This document shows positions 54,972-64,000 of a DNA stretch of 64,000 nt, piece after piece; the first letter of the stretch is position 1; every line of letters starts with the position of its first letter. The DNA is from Agromyces humatus. GTDB lineage: Bacteria > Actinomycetota > Actinomycetes > Actinomycetales > Microbacteriaceae. The DNA is taken from positions 62,001 through 126,000 of the forward strand of contig NZ_JAJQPD010000007.1 of assembly GCF_021228295.1 (NCBI RefSeq), in the 5' to 3' direction. Both the position numbers and the translations under genes were made by a program. The notes below the pieces were generated by a model, which ran no database searches, had not been told where the DNA came from, and was given only the letters and a program-made list of their open reading frames with translations.

Positions 54972-56557
54972 CCACCGAGACCGACGTCCTGGTCGTCGGC
55001 GCGGGCCCCACAGGCCTGACTCTGGCGCTGCAGGCGCACGCTCACGGCGCACGCGTCCGGATCATCGATCGGCGCCGTGAGCGCGTCCGGCCTTCCCGCG
55101 CGATGATGCTCCACGCCCGAGCCCTCGAGTGCCTCCGTCCGCTCGGCGTCAGCGAAGCCCTCCTCGACCGGGCGGATACCGCGCCAGAGGCTCGGATCCA
55201 CTTCGGCCGGCGTGTCGTGCCAGTGCAACTCGGCCATGTCGATCTGCCGGACACGGCCTTCCCACATCTGACGCTCGTGCGTCAGGCCGATGTCGAGGAG
55301 GTGCTCTGGTCGGCCCTCGAGGAGCACGGCGTCCGAGTGGAGTGGGGAGTCGAGTTCCTGGGCGTTTCGTCGTTCTCGTCCGGTGGTCGGCTCGTCTCCG
55401 CGAGCCTCCGCACCACTGACGACAGGCTCGAACTCCATCCGTGTCGGTTCATCGCCGGGTGCGACGGCCAGTCCAGCACCGTGCGGAGTGTGATGGGCGC
55501 AACCTGGAGCGGTGCGCCGTACCGTGTCGAGGCCCTGCTCGCCGACCTCGAGCTCCAGGATGCCCCGGAGCCGGGGATGCTCCATGTCGCCGTGAACGCG
55601 TCGGGGCTCGCGTTCCTGTTCGCGCTCGGCGAGGGGTCCACGTGGCGCATGCTGGCCACCCGCCCCGCTGAGCCCGATCCCAGCGCAGCCTTCGGTCAGC
55701 TCGACCTCCCCGCACCCGCGGACGACGTGCGACGGCTCCTCGAGGAGTCGAGCCTGGCGGCGACGATCAGTGACGTCCGCTGGTCGGCGCGGATTCCACT
55801 CCAGCGACGAGTGGCGAAGCCGTTCCGTCGAGGCGCACTGTTCCTCGCCGGCGATGCGGCTCATGCGCATTCGCCCGCAGGCGGGCAGGGAATGAACAAC
55901 GGGATCCTCGACGCCGCCAACCTGGGCTGGAAGCTCGGGCTCGCCTCGGTCGGGAGCGGGCACGGGCGGTTGTTGGACTCCTACGACCAGGAGCGGCGCC
56001 GAGCCGCCCGCCGTGTCCTCGCCCTGACGCACGCGATCTTCTTCGCCGAAGCCTCACCCAATCCGGCCGCTCGGCTGCTCCGCGGCGGGCTACTGCCGTT
56101 CGCTGCGCCCGTGATGCCGGCGCTGCTCCGTCGGAAGCGACTCACCGCCATCGCGGTCCGACTGCTCGCACAGCCCTATGTCCACTACGGGCAGAGCGGC
56201 ATCTCGCGCGACGGCGCCCCTCGCAACCACCGGTGGCCCCGCCCCGGGCACCGGCTTGCCGACGCCGCCGTCACCACCGACGGTCGAGTCGGTCGCCTGC
56301 ACGAGTTGACGGCGGCGCCCGGTATCCATGTTCTCCTCGAACGCGATGCGCGATGGGACCCGGACCTGCTCGGCACTCGACAGCCGCGAGCGCTCGTGCA
56401 CATTCACCGAATCGTCAGCCATCCCGGACGCGGGGTGGTGGCCGTGCGCCCAGACGGCCATGTCGGCTTCCGCTGTGGCGAAGCCGACGGACAGCTCGGC
56501 GACTGGTTACGTCTCGTGGGTGCGCCTGAACGTCTTGGCAAGCCGCTTGCGCGATGA
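54968..56557 (+). CDS. FAD-dependent aromatic-ring-hydroxylase-type monooxygenase
   Basis: 529 residues. FAD motif VLVVGAGPTGLTLALQA, the DG motif CRFIAGCDGQSSTVR, and GALFLAGDAAHAHSPAGGQG (second FAD motif), with a C-terminal thioredoxin-like region. PheA/TfdB class; usual substrates are phenols or polyketides. Starts at ATG 54968, overlapping the previous gene (ATGA), which may be its accessory or partner. Confidence 0.9.
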   Translation: MTTETDVLVVGAGPTGLTLALQAHAHGARVRIIDRRRERVRPSRAMMLHARALECLRPLGVSEALLDRADTAPEARIHFGRRVVPVQLGHVDLPDTAFPHLTLVRQADVEEVLWSALEEHGVRVEWGVEFLGVSSFSSGGRLVSASLRTTDDRLELHPCRFIAGCDGQSSTVRSVMGATWSGAPYRVEALLADLELQDAPEPGMLHVAVNASGLAFLFALGEGSTWRMLATRPAEPDPSAAFGQLDLPAPADDVRRLLEESSLAATISDVRWSARIPLQRRVAKPFRRGALFLAGDAAHAHSPAGGQGMNNGILDAANLGWKLGLASVGSGHGRLLDSYDQERRRAARRVLALTHAIFFAEASPNPAARLLRGGLLPFAAPVMPALLRRKRLTAIAVRLLAQPYVHYGQSGISRDGAPRNHRWPRPGHRLADAAVTTDGRVGRLHELTAAPGIHVLLERDARWDPDLLGTRQPRALVHIHRIVSHPGRGVVAVRPDGHVGFRCGEADGQLGDWLRLVGAPERLGKPLAR

Positions 56558-56671
56558 CCACGACACGGTCGCGCAGCTCGCCGCCGACCTCGGGCAGACA
56601 CCCGGGGGCGGTGTGTGGAGGGTCTTCCTCGGGGCCGCCCGAAGCGGACAGAACCTGACCGGATCGCCCCG

Positions 56672-56677
56672 TAGCGT
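56672..56677 (+). promoter_or_regulatory. -10 element of a leaderless promoter (epoxide hydrolase)
   Basis: TAGCGT, seven bases before ATG 56685. No DosR-like box upstream. Confidence 0.55.
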
Positions 56678-56684
56678 GAGGGCC

Positions 56685-57842
56685 ATGAACGAACAGAACA
56701 CCACCATCAGCCCCTTCACGCTTCACGTGCCCGACGAGTCCCTGGCCGCGCTGACCACCCGGCTGCAGCAGACCCGCTGGCCGGTGGAAGACGCCCGCAC
56801 CGGCTGGGACCACGGTGTCCCGGTCGACTACGCCAAGGAGCTCGTGACGTACTGGGCGAGCGAGTTCGACTGGCGAGCGCAGGAGCGGCGCATCAACGCC
56901 GTCCCGCAGTTCACCACCCCGATCGACGGGCACGACGTGCACTTCTTCCACGTTCGCTCCGCGAACCACGGGGCCACGCCGCTGCTCCTGCTCCACGGGT
57001 GGTCCGGGGCGCCCACCGAGTTCCTCCCGATGATCGACCCTCTGGTCGACCCGGACTCGCACGGCGGCGAATCCGAGGATTCGTTCGACGTGGTCATCGC
57101 GACCATTCCCGGCTTCGGTGTATCCGGTCCCGCGGTCGGCTGGAACACCGACCGGGCCGCCGCGGCCATGGTCACGCTGATGGCGCGGCTGGGCTACCAG
57201 CGGTATGCCGTGCACGGGTACGACACCGGTGCACTCATCGGACGCTCGATCGGCCTGATCGACCGGGAGCACCTGGTCGGCCTGCACCTGACCGACGTGC
57301 TCGGCGGCGAGGAGCTCACACCCGAGACGGCGGAGTTCAGCGACCCGCGAGAGGCGCGTGCCGTCGAGCGCGCGATGAGCTACCAGTACGAGCTCGGCGG
57401 CTATGCGATCGTTCAGGCAACCCGGCCGCAGTCCCTCGGCCTGGCGCTGACCGACTCACCGGTCGGCCTGCTGACCTGGCTCGTCGAGCGGTTCAGGGAC
57501 TGGTCGGCCGCCGAGGACTCGCCGGAGGAGGTCTTCTCCAAGGACGACATGCTCACCACCGTCAGCATCTACTGGCACTTCGCCACCATCTGGTCGTCGA
57601 TGCGGTATTACAAGGAGGGGGCGTCGGGCTGGGGCGTCGAACCCGAGAGGTCCGAGGCCCCGCTTGCGATCGTCGCCATGCCGCACGATCTCGGCTCCGC
57701 GGTGCCCCGCACCGTCGAGGGTGCGAACAACCTGGTCCGCTGGGAGGAGCTGGCGAAGGGCGGCCACTTCGCCGGATGGGAGCAGCCCGACCTGATGGTC
57801 CAGGACATCCGTTCGGCGGTCAGGGTGCTCCGCGCACATTGA
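56685..57842 (+). CDS. epoxide hydrolase (EHN family, alpha/beta fold)
   Basis: 385 residues. N-terminal EHN domain (ISPFTLHVPDESLAALTTRL, RWPVEDARTGWDHGVPVDY), oxyanion motif LLLLHGWSGAPTEF, nucleophile VHGYDTGALIGRSI (Asp in G-x-D-x-G), and C-terminal GGHFAGWEQPDLM with the catalytic His. Hydrolyses epoxides to diols; with the FAD monooxygenase upstream it could handle oxidised aromatics. Probably leaderless. Ends 10 bases before the convergent SixA gene. Confidence 0.93.
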   Translation: MNEQNTTISPFTLHVPDESLAALTTRLQQTRWPVEDARTGWDHGVPVDYAKELVTYWASEFDWRAQERRINAVPQFTTPIDGHDVHFFHVRSANHGATPLLLLHGWSGAPTEFLPMIDPLVDPDSHGGESEDSFDVVIATIPGFGVSGPAVGWNTDRAAAAMVTLMARLGYQRYAVHGYDTGALIGRSIGLIDREHLVGLHLTDVLGGEELTPETAEFSDPREARAVERAMSYQYELGGYAIVQATRPQSLGLALTDSPVGLLTWLVERFRDWSAAEDSPEEVFSKDDMLTTVSIYWHFATIWSSMRYYKEGASGWGVEPERSEAPLAIVAMPHDLGSAVPRTVEGANNLVRWEELAKGGHFAGWEQPDLMVQDIRSAVRVLRAH

Positions 57843-57852
57843 CCCGCGCACA

Positions 57853-58338
57853 TCAACGGGGCGTGTCGAACCAGACGTCGACGGGGTCGGCGTCGACGGC
57901 GTCGCGCCAACTCTCGATGTCGAAGCGGAACTCGGCGATCGCGCAGGTCGGCATGTGCTCGATCGTGCTGTCCGACAGCGAGAACGCGAGGTCCGAGAGC
58001 CCGGGGTCGTGGGCGACGAGCATCACGGTGCCGATGGAGTCGTCGATCTCTCCCGCGATCTCGAGGATCGTCTCGGGCGACGCTCCGTAGAGGCGCTCGT
58101 CGAGCTCGACGTGCTCATGCATGAGGCCCATCGCACGCGCCATGAGCTGGGCGGTGCTGCGCGCCCGCACGGCGGTGCTCGACCGGATCACGTCGGGAAC
58201 GGTGCCCCGCTCGGCGAGACGGTGGCCCATCACCGGGGCGTTGCGCAGTCCGCGTTCGTTGAGCGGACGCTCATGATCGTCGAGGCCGGGCTCGTCCCAG
58301 CTCGACTTCGCGTGACGCACGAGTACGAGCGTCTTCAT
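57853..58338 (-). CDS. SixA-type phosphohistidine phosphatase
   Basis: 161 residues. Histidine phosphatase superfamily motif LVLVRHAKSSWDEPGLDDHE, DVIRSSTAVRARSTAQLMA and the second His in VMLVAHDPGLSDLAF. The short form without a guanido domain resembles SixA, which dephosphorylates histidine phosphotransfer proteins; the target here is unknown. CAGACT seven bases before ATG 58338 may be the -10. Confidence 0.9.
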   Translation of the reverse strand: MKTLVLVRHAKSSWDEPGLDDHERPLNERGLRNAPVMGHRLAERGTVPDVIRSSTAVRARSTAQLMARAMGLMHEHVELDERLYGASPETILEIAGEIDDSIGTVMLVAHDPGLSDLAFSLSDSTIEHMPTCAIAEFRFDIESWRDAVDADPVDVWFDTPR

Positions 58339-58386
58339 GGTGCCGAGTCTGCCACCGCGCGCGCCGTCGCGCGAGGGGTCGCCGCG

Positions 58387-59343
58387 TCAGATTCGCGCGA
58401 ACAGTCCGGCGCCGAACTCGAGCACGCACAGCGCCGCGAGCCGGACGGTGCGCCCGTCGGCGGCGTCGGCGGTCGCATCGATCTCGACGAGGTCGGCGCT
58501 GCGCACCCGCGCGTCGGATGCCACGGCGCGCACGAGCGCCCGCAACTCCCACGCAGCCAGCCCGCCCGGCACCGAGGCCGGGCATCCGGGCGCGACCGAC
58601 CGGTCGCACGCGTCGACGTCGACGTCGAGGTGCACCGGTCCGCCGGCGGCGCCGGCGATCTCGAGCGCCCCCGCCATGACCTCGGTGAGGTCGCGCCCGT
58701 GTAGTTCATCGCGGTGGATCACCGTGATGCCGAGGTCGGCGGCCCGCTGCGCGTAGGCCGCCGAGTTCGCGAAGTCGGCGATGCCGATCTGCACGATGCG
58801 GTGCGGGTCGAGCCCGGCCTCGACGAGCCGGCGCACGGGCGATCCGTTGCTGACGCCGTCGCGCAGGTCGTAGTGCGCGTCGATCGTGACGAGTCCGGCG
58901 GTCGCGAGGTCGTCGCCCCACGCGCCGAGCGCCGTCGCGACGGTCACCGAGTTGTCACCGCCGAGCGCGATGAGCGCCGAGGCCCGTTCGAGGGCCGCCG
59001 AAACCGCGGCGATCGTGCGGGCCTCGCCCTCGGCCGAGTCGGGGTCGACGATGTCGCCGGCGTCGGCGAAGCGCAGGGCTGCCAGGTCGACGGGGTCGGA
59101 TGCCTCGGCGGCGATGCCGCGGTCGACGGCCGGGCGCCGGTCGGGCATCAGCGCCGGGCTGTACCGCCGCAGCGCATCCCGGATCGCCGCGGGCGTCTCG
59201 TGCGCGTTCGTCGGCGAGAGCGAGGTGCGCGACGCCGGCACGCCGAGCAGTGCGAGATCGACGGATGCCCCGGGGGGCAGCTCGTCGAGCGAGGGCCAGT
59301 CACCCGCGCGTGGCCAGAGCGGATCGTGCGAGAGCGTCGACAT
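58387..59343 (-). CDS. hutG: formimidoylglutamase (arginase family)
   Basis: 318 residues. Splits formiminoglutamate to glutamate and formamide, the last hut step. Arginase-fold metal motifs: LIALGGDNSVTVATALG (Asn where most members have His), TIDAHYDLRDGVSNGSPV, and LDVDVDACDRSVAPGCPAS. The SNGSPVRRL and QIGIADFANSAAY segments favour HutG over arginase or agmatinase. TAGCTT lies six bases before ATG 59343 (leaderless), and a hut operator lies 56 bases upstream. Confidence 0.9.
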   Translation of the reverse strand: MSTLSHDPLWPRAGDWPSLDELPPGASVDLALLGVPASRTSLSPTNAHETPAAIRDALRRYSPALMPDRRPAVDRGIAAEASDPVDLAALRFADAGDIVDPDSAEGEARTIAAVSAALERASALIALGGDNSVTVATALGAWGDDLATAGLVTIDAHYDLRDGVSNGSPVRRLVEAGLDPHRIVQIGIADFANSAAYAQRAADLGITVIHRDELHGRDLTEVMAGALEIAGAAGGPVHLDVDVDACDRSVAPGCPASVPGGLAAWELRALVRAVASDARVRSADLVEIDATADAADGRTVRLAALCVLEFGAGLFARI

Positions 59344-59349
59344 GCCTCG

Positions 59350-59355
59350 AAGCTA
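59350..59355 (-). promoter_or_regulatory. -10 element of the hutG promoter
   Basis: TAGCTT on the minus strand, six bases before ATG 59343. The -35 region falls within the hairpin 59360-59390. Confidence 0.55.
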
Positions 59356-59359
59356 GCAA

Positions 59360-59390
59360 TGCGGGATGCCTCGTGCCGAGGCATCCCGCA
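59360..59390. terminator. perfect hairpin upstream of hutG
   Basis: 14-bp stem (TGCGGGATGCCTCG / CGAGGCATCCCGCA) with a three-base loop. It probably ends the ATPase transcript, and it overlaps the -35 region of hutG. Confidence 0.7.
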
Positions 59391-59398
59391 TCGAACGC

Positions 59399-59414
59399 GT
59401 CTGCGATCCCGGAC
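59399..59414. promoter_or_regulatory. candidate hut operator 3 (upstream of hutG)
   Basis: GTCCGGGATCGCAGAC on the minus strand; 14 of 16 positions match operator 1. Ends 56 bases before the hutG start. Confidence 0.75.
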
Positions 59415-59504
59415 TCGACGGGTGCCGGCGCGGCGATGCGTCCCAGCAGCCGACCGGCGGGAAGAACTCGATGCGGCCCATCAGCTGCCCGCGGCGCACT
59501 CCCC

Positions 59505-62374
59505 TCACAGCACCGCGGCATCGGCTCGCCCTCGCGGCCGTTCGACGACGCGAATGCCGAACTTCCTGACCTCCTCGACCCACAACACGAGTGATGCCAT
59601 CGCCGCGCACGCCAGCCAGTGCGTGCCGTCGAGCGCGGCCGTGCCGAATGCCACCTGCAGGGGCGGCAGCGAGACGACCGCCACCTGAAGCACCACGCCG
59701 AGCATGACGGCGCCCCACAGCCATGCGTTCGAGAACAGCCCCCGGAACGCACTCGACGTGGCCGACCGTGCGTTGAACGCGGTGATGAGCGCCGCGAACA
59801 CGAGCGTCGTGAAGCCGGCGGTTCGGGCCACCTCGAGGGTGTCGGTGCCGCCGGGGATCAGCCCGCCGGGCAGGAAGATGTCCATCGTGAGCAGTGTGAC
59901 GACCGAGATGACGAGGCCGGTCACGGCGATGCCGATCCACATGCCGGTGTCGATCGCACGATCGTGGATCCCACGCGGAGGCCGCGCCATGACGTCGTCG
60001 ATCTCGGGGTCGACGCCCATCGCGAGCGCCGGTCCCGAGTCGGTGACGAGGTTGATCCAGAGGATCTGCGTCGCCAGCAGCGGCAGCACGAGTCCGCCAT
60101 CGGCCGCCGCAGTCAGCCCGAGCACCCCGGCGAACACGATGCCGAAGAACACGGTCAGCACCTCGCCCATATTCGAGTAGAGCAGGTAGCGCAGGAACTT
60201 GCGGATGTTGTCGAAGATCACCCGGCCCTCGCGCACGGCGTGAACGATCGTCGCGAAGTCGTCGTCGGCGAGCACCATCTTCGCCGCCTCCTTCGTGACC
60301 TCGGTGCCCGTGATGCCCATCGCGACGCCGATGTCGGCGGATTTCAGCGCCGGGGCATCGTTCACGCCGTCGCCGGTCATCGCGACGACCTGCCCGTCGG
60401 CCTGGAGCGCGTCGACGATGCGCAGCTTGTGCTCGGGAGCGACCCGCGCGAACACCGACACGGAGCGAACGGTGTCGCGGAGCTCCTGCTCGTCCATGTC
60501 GTCGAGGCGGGCTCCCGGAAGGGCGATGCCGTCGTCGGCGATGATGCCGAGGTCGCGGGCGATGCGCGCGGCCGTCGCGGGATGGTCGCCCGTGATCATG
60601 ATGATCCTGATTCCGGCGGCGTGCGCCTCGGCGATCGCCGGTCTGGCCTCTGGGCGCGGAGGGTCGATGATGCCGACGACACCGGCATACACGAGGTCGT
60701 GCTCATGCGACTCGTCGATCAGCGGACGGTCCTCGCCGCCCGAGATGTTCTGGAGCTCGGGTGCCGGACGGTAGGCGACGCCGAGCGTGCGGAACGCGGC
60801 ATCCGACAATTCATCGACGTCGGCGAGGGCCCGTGCCCGGCGTTCGGCGTCGAGCGGCACCGTTGCATCGCCGACCTGGAGGCGGGAGCAGTGCTCGAGC
60901 AGCACGTCGGGCGCTCCCTTGCTGAAGAGCAGTACCGCGCCGTTCTCGTGCCGATGTGCCGTCGACATCATCTTGCGTTCGGAGCTGAACGGCACCTCGC
61001 CGACGCGGCCGTAGTGAGATGCCCGCTCCGCGGTGCCCTCGAGCTTGCGCACCGCCACGAGGAACGCCGCCTCGGTGGGGTCGCCCTGGATCTCCCACTC
61101 ACCGTCGTGCTCGGCGAGTTGGGCGTCATTGGCGAGCGAGCCGGCGCCGAGCACGAACTGCGCCTCCCCGTGCAGTCCGTCGTCCTCGCCGAGCTCGCCG
61201 CCGCGACTCGTCGCGCGACCGACGGGCGCATAGCCCACGCCGCTGAGGTCGACCGTGCCCGATGCCGTGACGACCCGCTCGATGGTCATCTGGTTCGTCG
61301 TGAGCGTGCCGGTCTGTCGGTGCAGATGACGGATGCCGACCCCAGCGTCTCGACGCTCGAGAGGTTCTTCACCACGGCGTTCCGCTTCGCCATGCGCTGC
61401 ACGCCGAGCGCGAGCACGACCGACAGCACGGCGGGCAGGCCCTCGGGCACGGCTGCGACCGCGAGCGAGACGCCGAGCAGCAGCACCTGCACGAATTCGG
61501 CGGGCGTGCTGATGCCCTCGATGAGCGCGATCGTGACCATCACGACGATCGCGATGACGATGACGATGCGGGCCAGCATCCTGCCGAGGTGGTTCACCTC
61601 GTTCTGCAGCGGGGTCGGCTCCTCCGCCGTCTCGTCGAGCATCGTCGCGATCGCGCCCATCTCGGTGGACATGCCGGTCGATGTGACGATCGCGCGCCCC
61701 GTGCCGCGGTTCACCGCCGTTCCCTTGTAGACCATGTCGGTGCGGTCGCCGAGCGGAATCGACTCGGAACGCTCGATGGTCGTCGGATGCTTCTCGACGG
61801 CGGAGCTCTCGCCGGTGAGGGAAGCCTCGGCGATGCGCAGCGCGTTCGCGCGGAACAGCCGGCCGTCGGCGCCGACCTGGTCGCCCTCGGCGAGCACGAG
61901 GATGTCGCCGGGCACGAGTTCGGCGCTCGGCACGGTGACGAGTTCGCCGTCGCGCAGCACCGTCGACTGGGCACGGGTCATCACGGCGAGCGCCGCGACC
62001 GCCTTCTCGGCTCGGGCCTCCTGGATGAGGCCCAGCGCGGCGTTCAGCAGGATGATCGCGAAGATCACGATCGCGTCGATCGGCAGGCCCTCGGCGCCCT
62101 CGATGATCCACGCGACGAGTGAGATGGCGACCGCAGCGAGCAGCAGCACGATCAGGGGGTCGGTGAACTGGGCGAGGATGCGCCGCCACAGCGGGTTGCG
62201 TTCGGTGCTGCGCAGCTCGTTCGACCCGATCGCGGCGAGCCGTCGCGCGGCCGCGTCGCTCGAGAGGCCACGATCGGGATCGACGCCGAGCGCACTCGCG
62301 ACGGATGCGGCATCGGTACGGACCGGGTCGGGGAGGTCTGACAGGTCGATGGCCGCTTCCGGAAGGTTCGCCAT
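59505..62374 (-). pseudogene. cation-transporting P-type ATPase (Ca2+/PacL-like), frameshifted
   Basis: With one base restored, ~956 residues: N-terminal cation ATPase domain (ANLPEAAIDLSDLPDPVRTD), TGESSAVEKHP, PEGLP in helix 4 (AVAAVPEGLPAVLSVVL), then the phosphorylation site, KGAPDVLL, TGDGVNDAPALKSADIGVAM and the C-terminal cation helices. At 61315-61318 the DNA reads GACAGACC where DKTGT needs GACAAGACC, so the frame breaks at Asp353. Everything else is intact. Either a very recent inactivation or a sequencing error. ATG 62374 has GAGGATGAAG upstream. Confidence 0.88.
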
Positions 62375-62419
62375 GTCTTCATCCTCAGTTGCCGCGACGA
62401 TTCCCACAACCGAACGGAA

Positions 62420-62436
62420 TACCCCATGGGGGTATA
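62420..62436. promoter_or_regulatory. CsoR-like copper operator
   Basis: ATACCCCATGGGGGTAT, matching the known CsoR palindrome (ATACCCC ... GGGGTAT). 30 bases before the copper ATPase start and overlapping its probable promoter. Confidence 0.72.
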
Positions 62437-62466
62437 TGGTTGTGCGGAGTGACGACGGAGGACACT

Positions 62467-64000
62467 ATGAACATGACCCGCGACGACATGCACGAGCACC
62501 ATGGTGACGACGGCGACGGCCACCACGCTCACGAAATGCACGCGACCGACACCGTGCCGAACGGGCACGACGCGCACGTCGGGCACGACGCGCACGCCGG
62601 ACACGACATGCACGCCGGACACGACATGCACGCCGGACACGACATGCACGCCGGGCACGGCGGCGGCCACGGCGACCACGTCGGCCAGTTCCGCCGCCTG
62701 TTCTGGATCATGCTCGTCATCGCGGTGCCCACGATCTTGTTCAGCCCGATGTTCGCCGACATCATCGGCTACTCCCTGCCCGACAACCCGCTGATCCCGT
62801 GGATCTCCCCCGTGCTCGGCACGGTGCTGTACTTCTGGGGCGGCCGCCCGTTCCTCACCGGCGCCTGGTCGGAGCTCAAGGCCCGCAAGCCCGGCATGAT
62901 GCTGCTCATCGGCCTCGCCATCACCGTCGCCTACTTCGCGTCGCTCGGTGCGACGCTCGGCCTGCTCGACCACCGCCTCGACTTCTGGTGGGAGCTCGCG
63001 CTCCTGATCGTGATCATGCTCCTCGGCCACTGGATCGAGATGCGCTCGATCGCGGCGACCTCATCGGCGCTCGACGCGCTCGCGGCGCTGCTCCCCGATG
63101 AGGCGGAACGGGTGGTCTCGGCGGGCTCGACCGACGAGGGCGACGGGACATCCGTCATCGAAACGGTCGCCCCCTCGGCGCTGCAGGTCGGCGATCTCGT
63201 GATCGTGCGTCCCGGCGGACGCGTTCCAGCCGACGGCGAGGTCGTCGACGGAACCGCGGCGGTCGACGAGTCGATGATCACGGGCGAGTCCGTCGCGGTG
63301 AGCCGCGGCCCCGGCGACCGGGTCGTCGCGGGCACCGTGGCGACCGACACCGCCCTGCGGGTGCGCGTCGCGGCGGTCGGCGACGACACCGCGCTCGCGG
63401 GCATCCAGCGACTCGTCGCGCAGGCTCAGGCGTCGACTTCGCGCGCACAGCGCCTCGCCGACCGTGCCGCAGGGTGGCTGTTCTGGTTCGCGCTCGGCGC
63501 CGCCGCCGTCACCGCGATCGCGTGGACGCTCGCGGGCAGCCCCGACGATGCCGTCATCCGCACGATCACCGTGCTCGTCATCGCCTGCCCCCACGCACTC
63601 GGGTTGGCGATCCCGCTCGTCGTGTCGATCGCGACCGAGCGGGCGGCCCGCGGCGGCGTGCTCATCACCGACCGCCTCGCCCTCGAGACGATGCGCACCG
63701 TGCAGGCCGTGCTGTTCGACAAGACCGGAACGCTCACGAAGGGCGAACCCGCCGTCACGAACGCCGCGGTCGCCCCTGGCCACGCGCTCAGCATCGACGA
63801 GCTGTTCGCCCTCGCGGCGGGCGCCGAGGGCGATTCCGAGCACCCGCTCGCCAAGGCGATCGTCACCGAGGGCGCCCGACGCGGCGTCGCCGGCCGACCA
63901 GCGCACGACTTCGAGGCGTCCGCCGCGATCGGCGTGAGGGCGCGCGTCGACGGGCGAATCGTGCAGGTCGGCGGGCCGGGCATGCTCGAGCTCGTGGGTC
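62467..64000 (+). CDS. copB: CopB-type copper-exporting P-type ATPase (C-terminus off the right edge)
   Basis: 511 residues visible. A His-rich N-terminus with HAGHDM repeats (~30-65) replaces the CxxC metal-binding domain. Then helices, ESMITGESVAV, the membrane metal site VLVIACPHALGLAIPL (Cys-Pro-His at ~374, diagnostic of CopB rather than CPC-type CopA), and FDKTGTLTKGE (Asp418). The nucleotide domain runs off the edge. Exports Cu(I), Cu(II) or Ag. GGAGG lies five bases before ATG 62467; a CsoR-like operator is just upstream. Confidence 0.93.
   Translation, partial: MNMTRDDMHEHHGDDGDGHHAHEMHATDTVPNGHDAHVGHDAHAGHDMHAGHDMHAGHDMHAGHGGGHGDHVGQFRRLFWIMLVIAVPTILFSPMFADIIGYSLPDNPLIPWISPVLGTVLYFWGGRPFLTGAWSELKARKPGMMLLIGLAITVAYFASLGATLGLLDHRLDFWWELALLIVIMLLGHWIEMRSIAATSSALDALAALLPDEAERVVSAGSTDEGDGTSVIETVAPSALQVGDLVIVRPGGRVPADGEVVDGTAAVDESMITGESVAVSRGPGDRVVAGTVATDTALRVRVAAVGDDTALAGIQRLVAQAQASTSRAQRLADRAAGWLFWFALGAAAVTAIAWTLAGSPDDAVIRTITVLVIACPHALGLAIPLVVSIATERAARGGVLITDRLALETMRTVQAVLFDKTGTLTKGEPAVTNAAVAPGHALSIDELFALAAGAEGDSEHPLAKAIVTEGARRGVAGRPAHDFEASAAIGVRARVDGRIVQVGGPGMLELVG
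62596..62649. repeat. three perfect 18-bp copies encoding AGHDMH
   Basis: Unit GCCGGACACGACATGCAC repeated three times (62596, 62614, 62632), with degenerate copies on both sides. Encodes the His/Met-rich copper-binding segment. Confidence 0.9.

Overview
The window is very GC-rich, densely packed coding DNA with GTG/ATG starts, many leaderless genes (TANNNT -10 element 6-8 bases before the start codon), DUF222/HNH and DUF4383 proteins, a PASTA-type Ser/Thr kinase, and abundant GCATCC/GGATGC hexamers. This points to an actinobacterium, most likely family Microbacteriaceae (Agromyces-like), chromosomal DNA. No rRNA, tRNA, CRISPR array, phage or transposase gene was seen.

Layout. 1-9 kb: a LuxR regulator cut by the left edge, a collagen-like membrane protein, two adjacent proteins sharing an IGRDQ-repeat motif (one with an FHA domain), a DUF222/HNH nuclease-like protein and a DEAD-box RNA helicase with a long Arg/Asp repeat. 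9-21 kb: assorted housekeeping and membrane genes (GNAT, esterase, YihY, an NSS symporter with its small subunit, a two-component pair, acyltransferase, DedA, DUF4383). 20.9-23.4 and 41.2-44.2 kb, plus 58.4-59.3 kb: a dispersed histidine-degradation (hut) regulon: an IclR regulator with hutH, hutUI and hutG at three loci. A 16-bp near-palindrome (GTCTGGGATCACAGAC type) lies 55-56 bases upstream of hutH, hutU and hutG.

23.4-38.7 kb is one long minus-strand block: PASTA kinase, pstC, pstA, membrane-anchored PstS, an 875-residue membrane-anchored protein with a PstS-like region, a secreted PstS-like protein, a WxL-like surface protein, a DUF916 protein, a related membrane protein, a sortase-fold protein lacking the catalytic His and Cys, and finally pstB. 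The phosphate transporter is thus split around a surface-protein module. This is the strongest candidate for an undescribed system.

44.2-46.2 kb: a molybdopterin oxidoreductase / ferredoxin-reductase-like / DUF6510 / DUF503 operon. 46.4-57.8 kb: a stress island (DUF305, Zn alcohol dehydrogenase, membrane protein, ABC exporter, beta-CASP metallo-hydrolase, Hsp20, FAD monooxygenase, epoxide hydrolase). Five promoters here share a DosR-like box (GGGACCTTCGGCCC type) placed exactly 22 bases before the -10 hexamer. 57.8-64 kb: SixA phosphatase, hutG, a cation P-type ATPase broken by one missing base in its DKTGT motif, and a CopB-type copper ATPase behind a CsoR-like operator, cut by the right edge. 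REP-like palindromes are scattered through the window and two of them lie inside coding sequences (hutH and the kinase).
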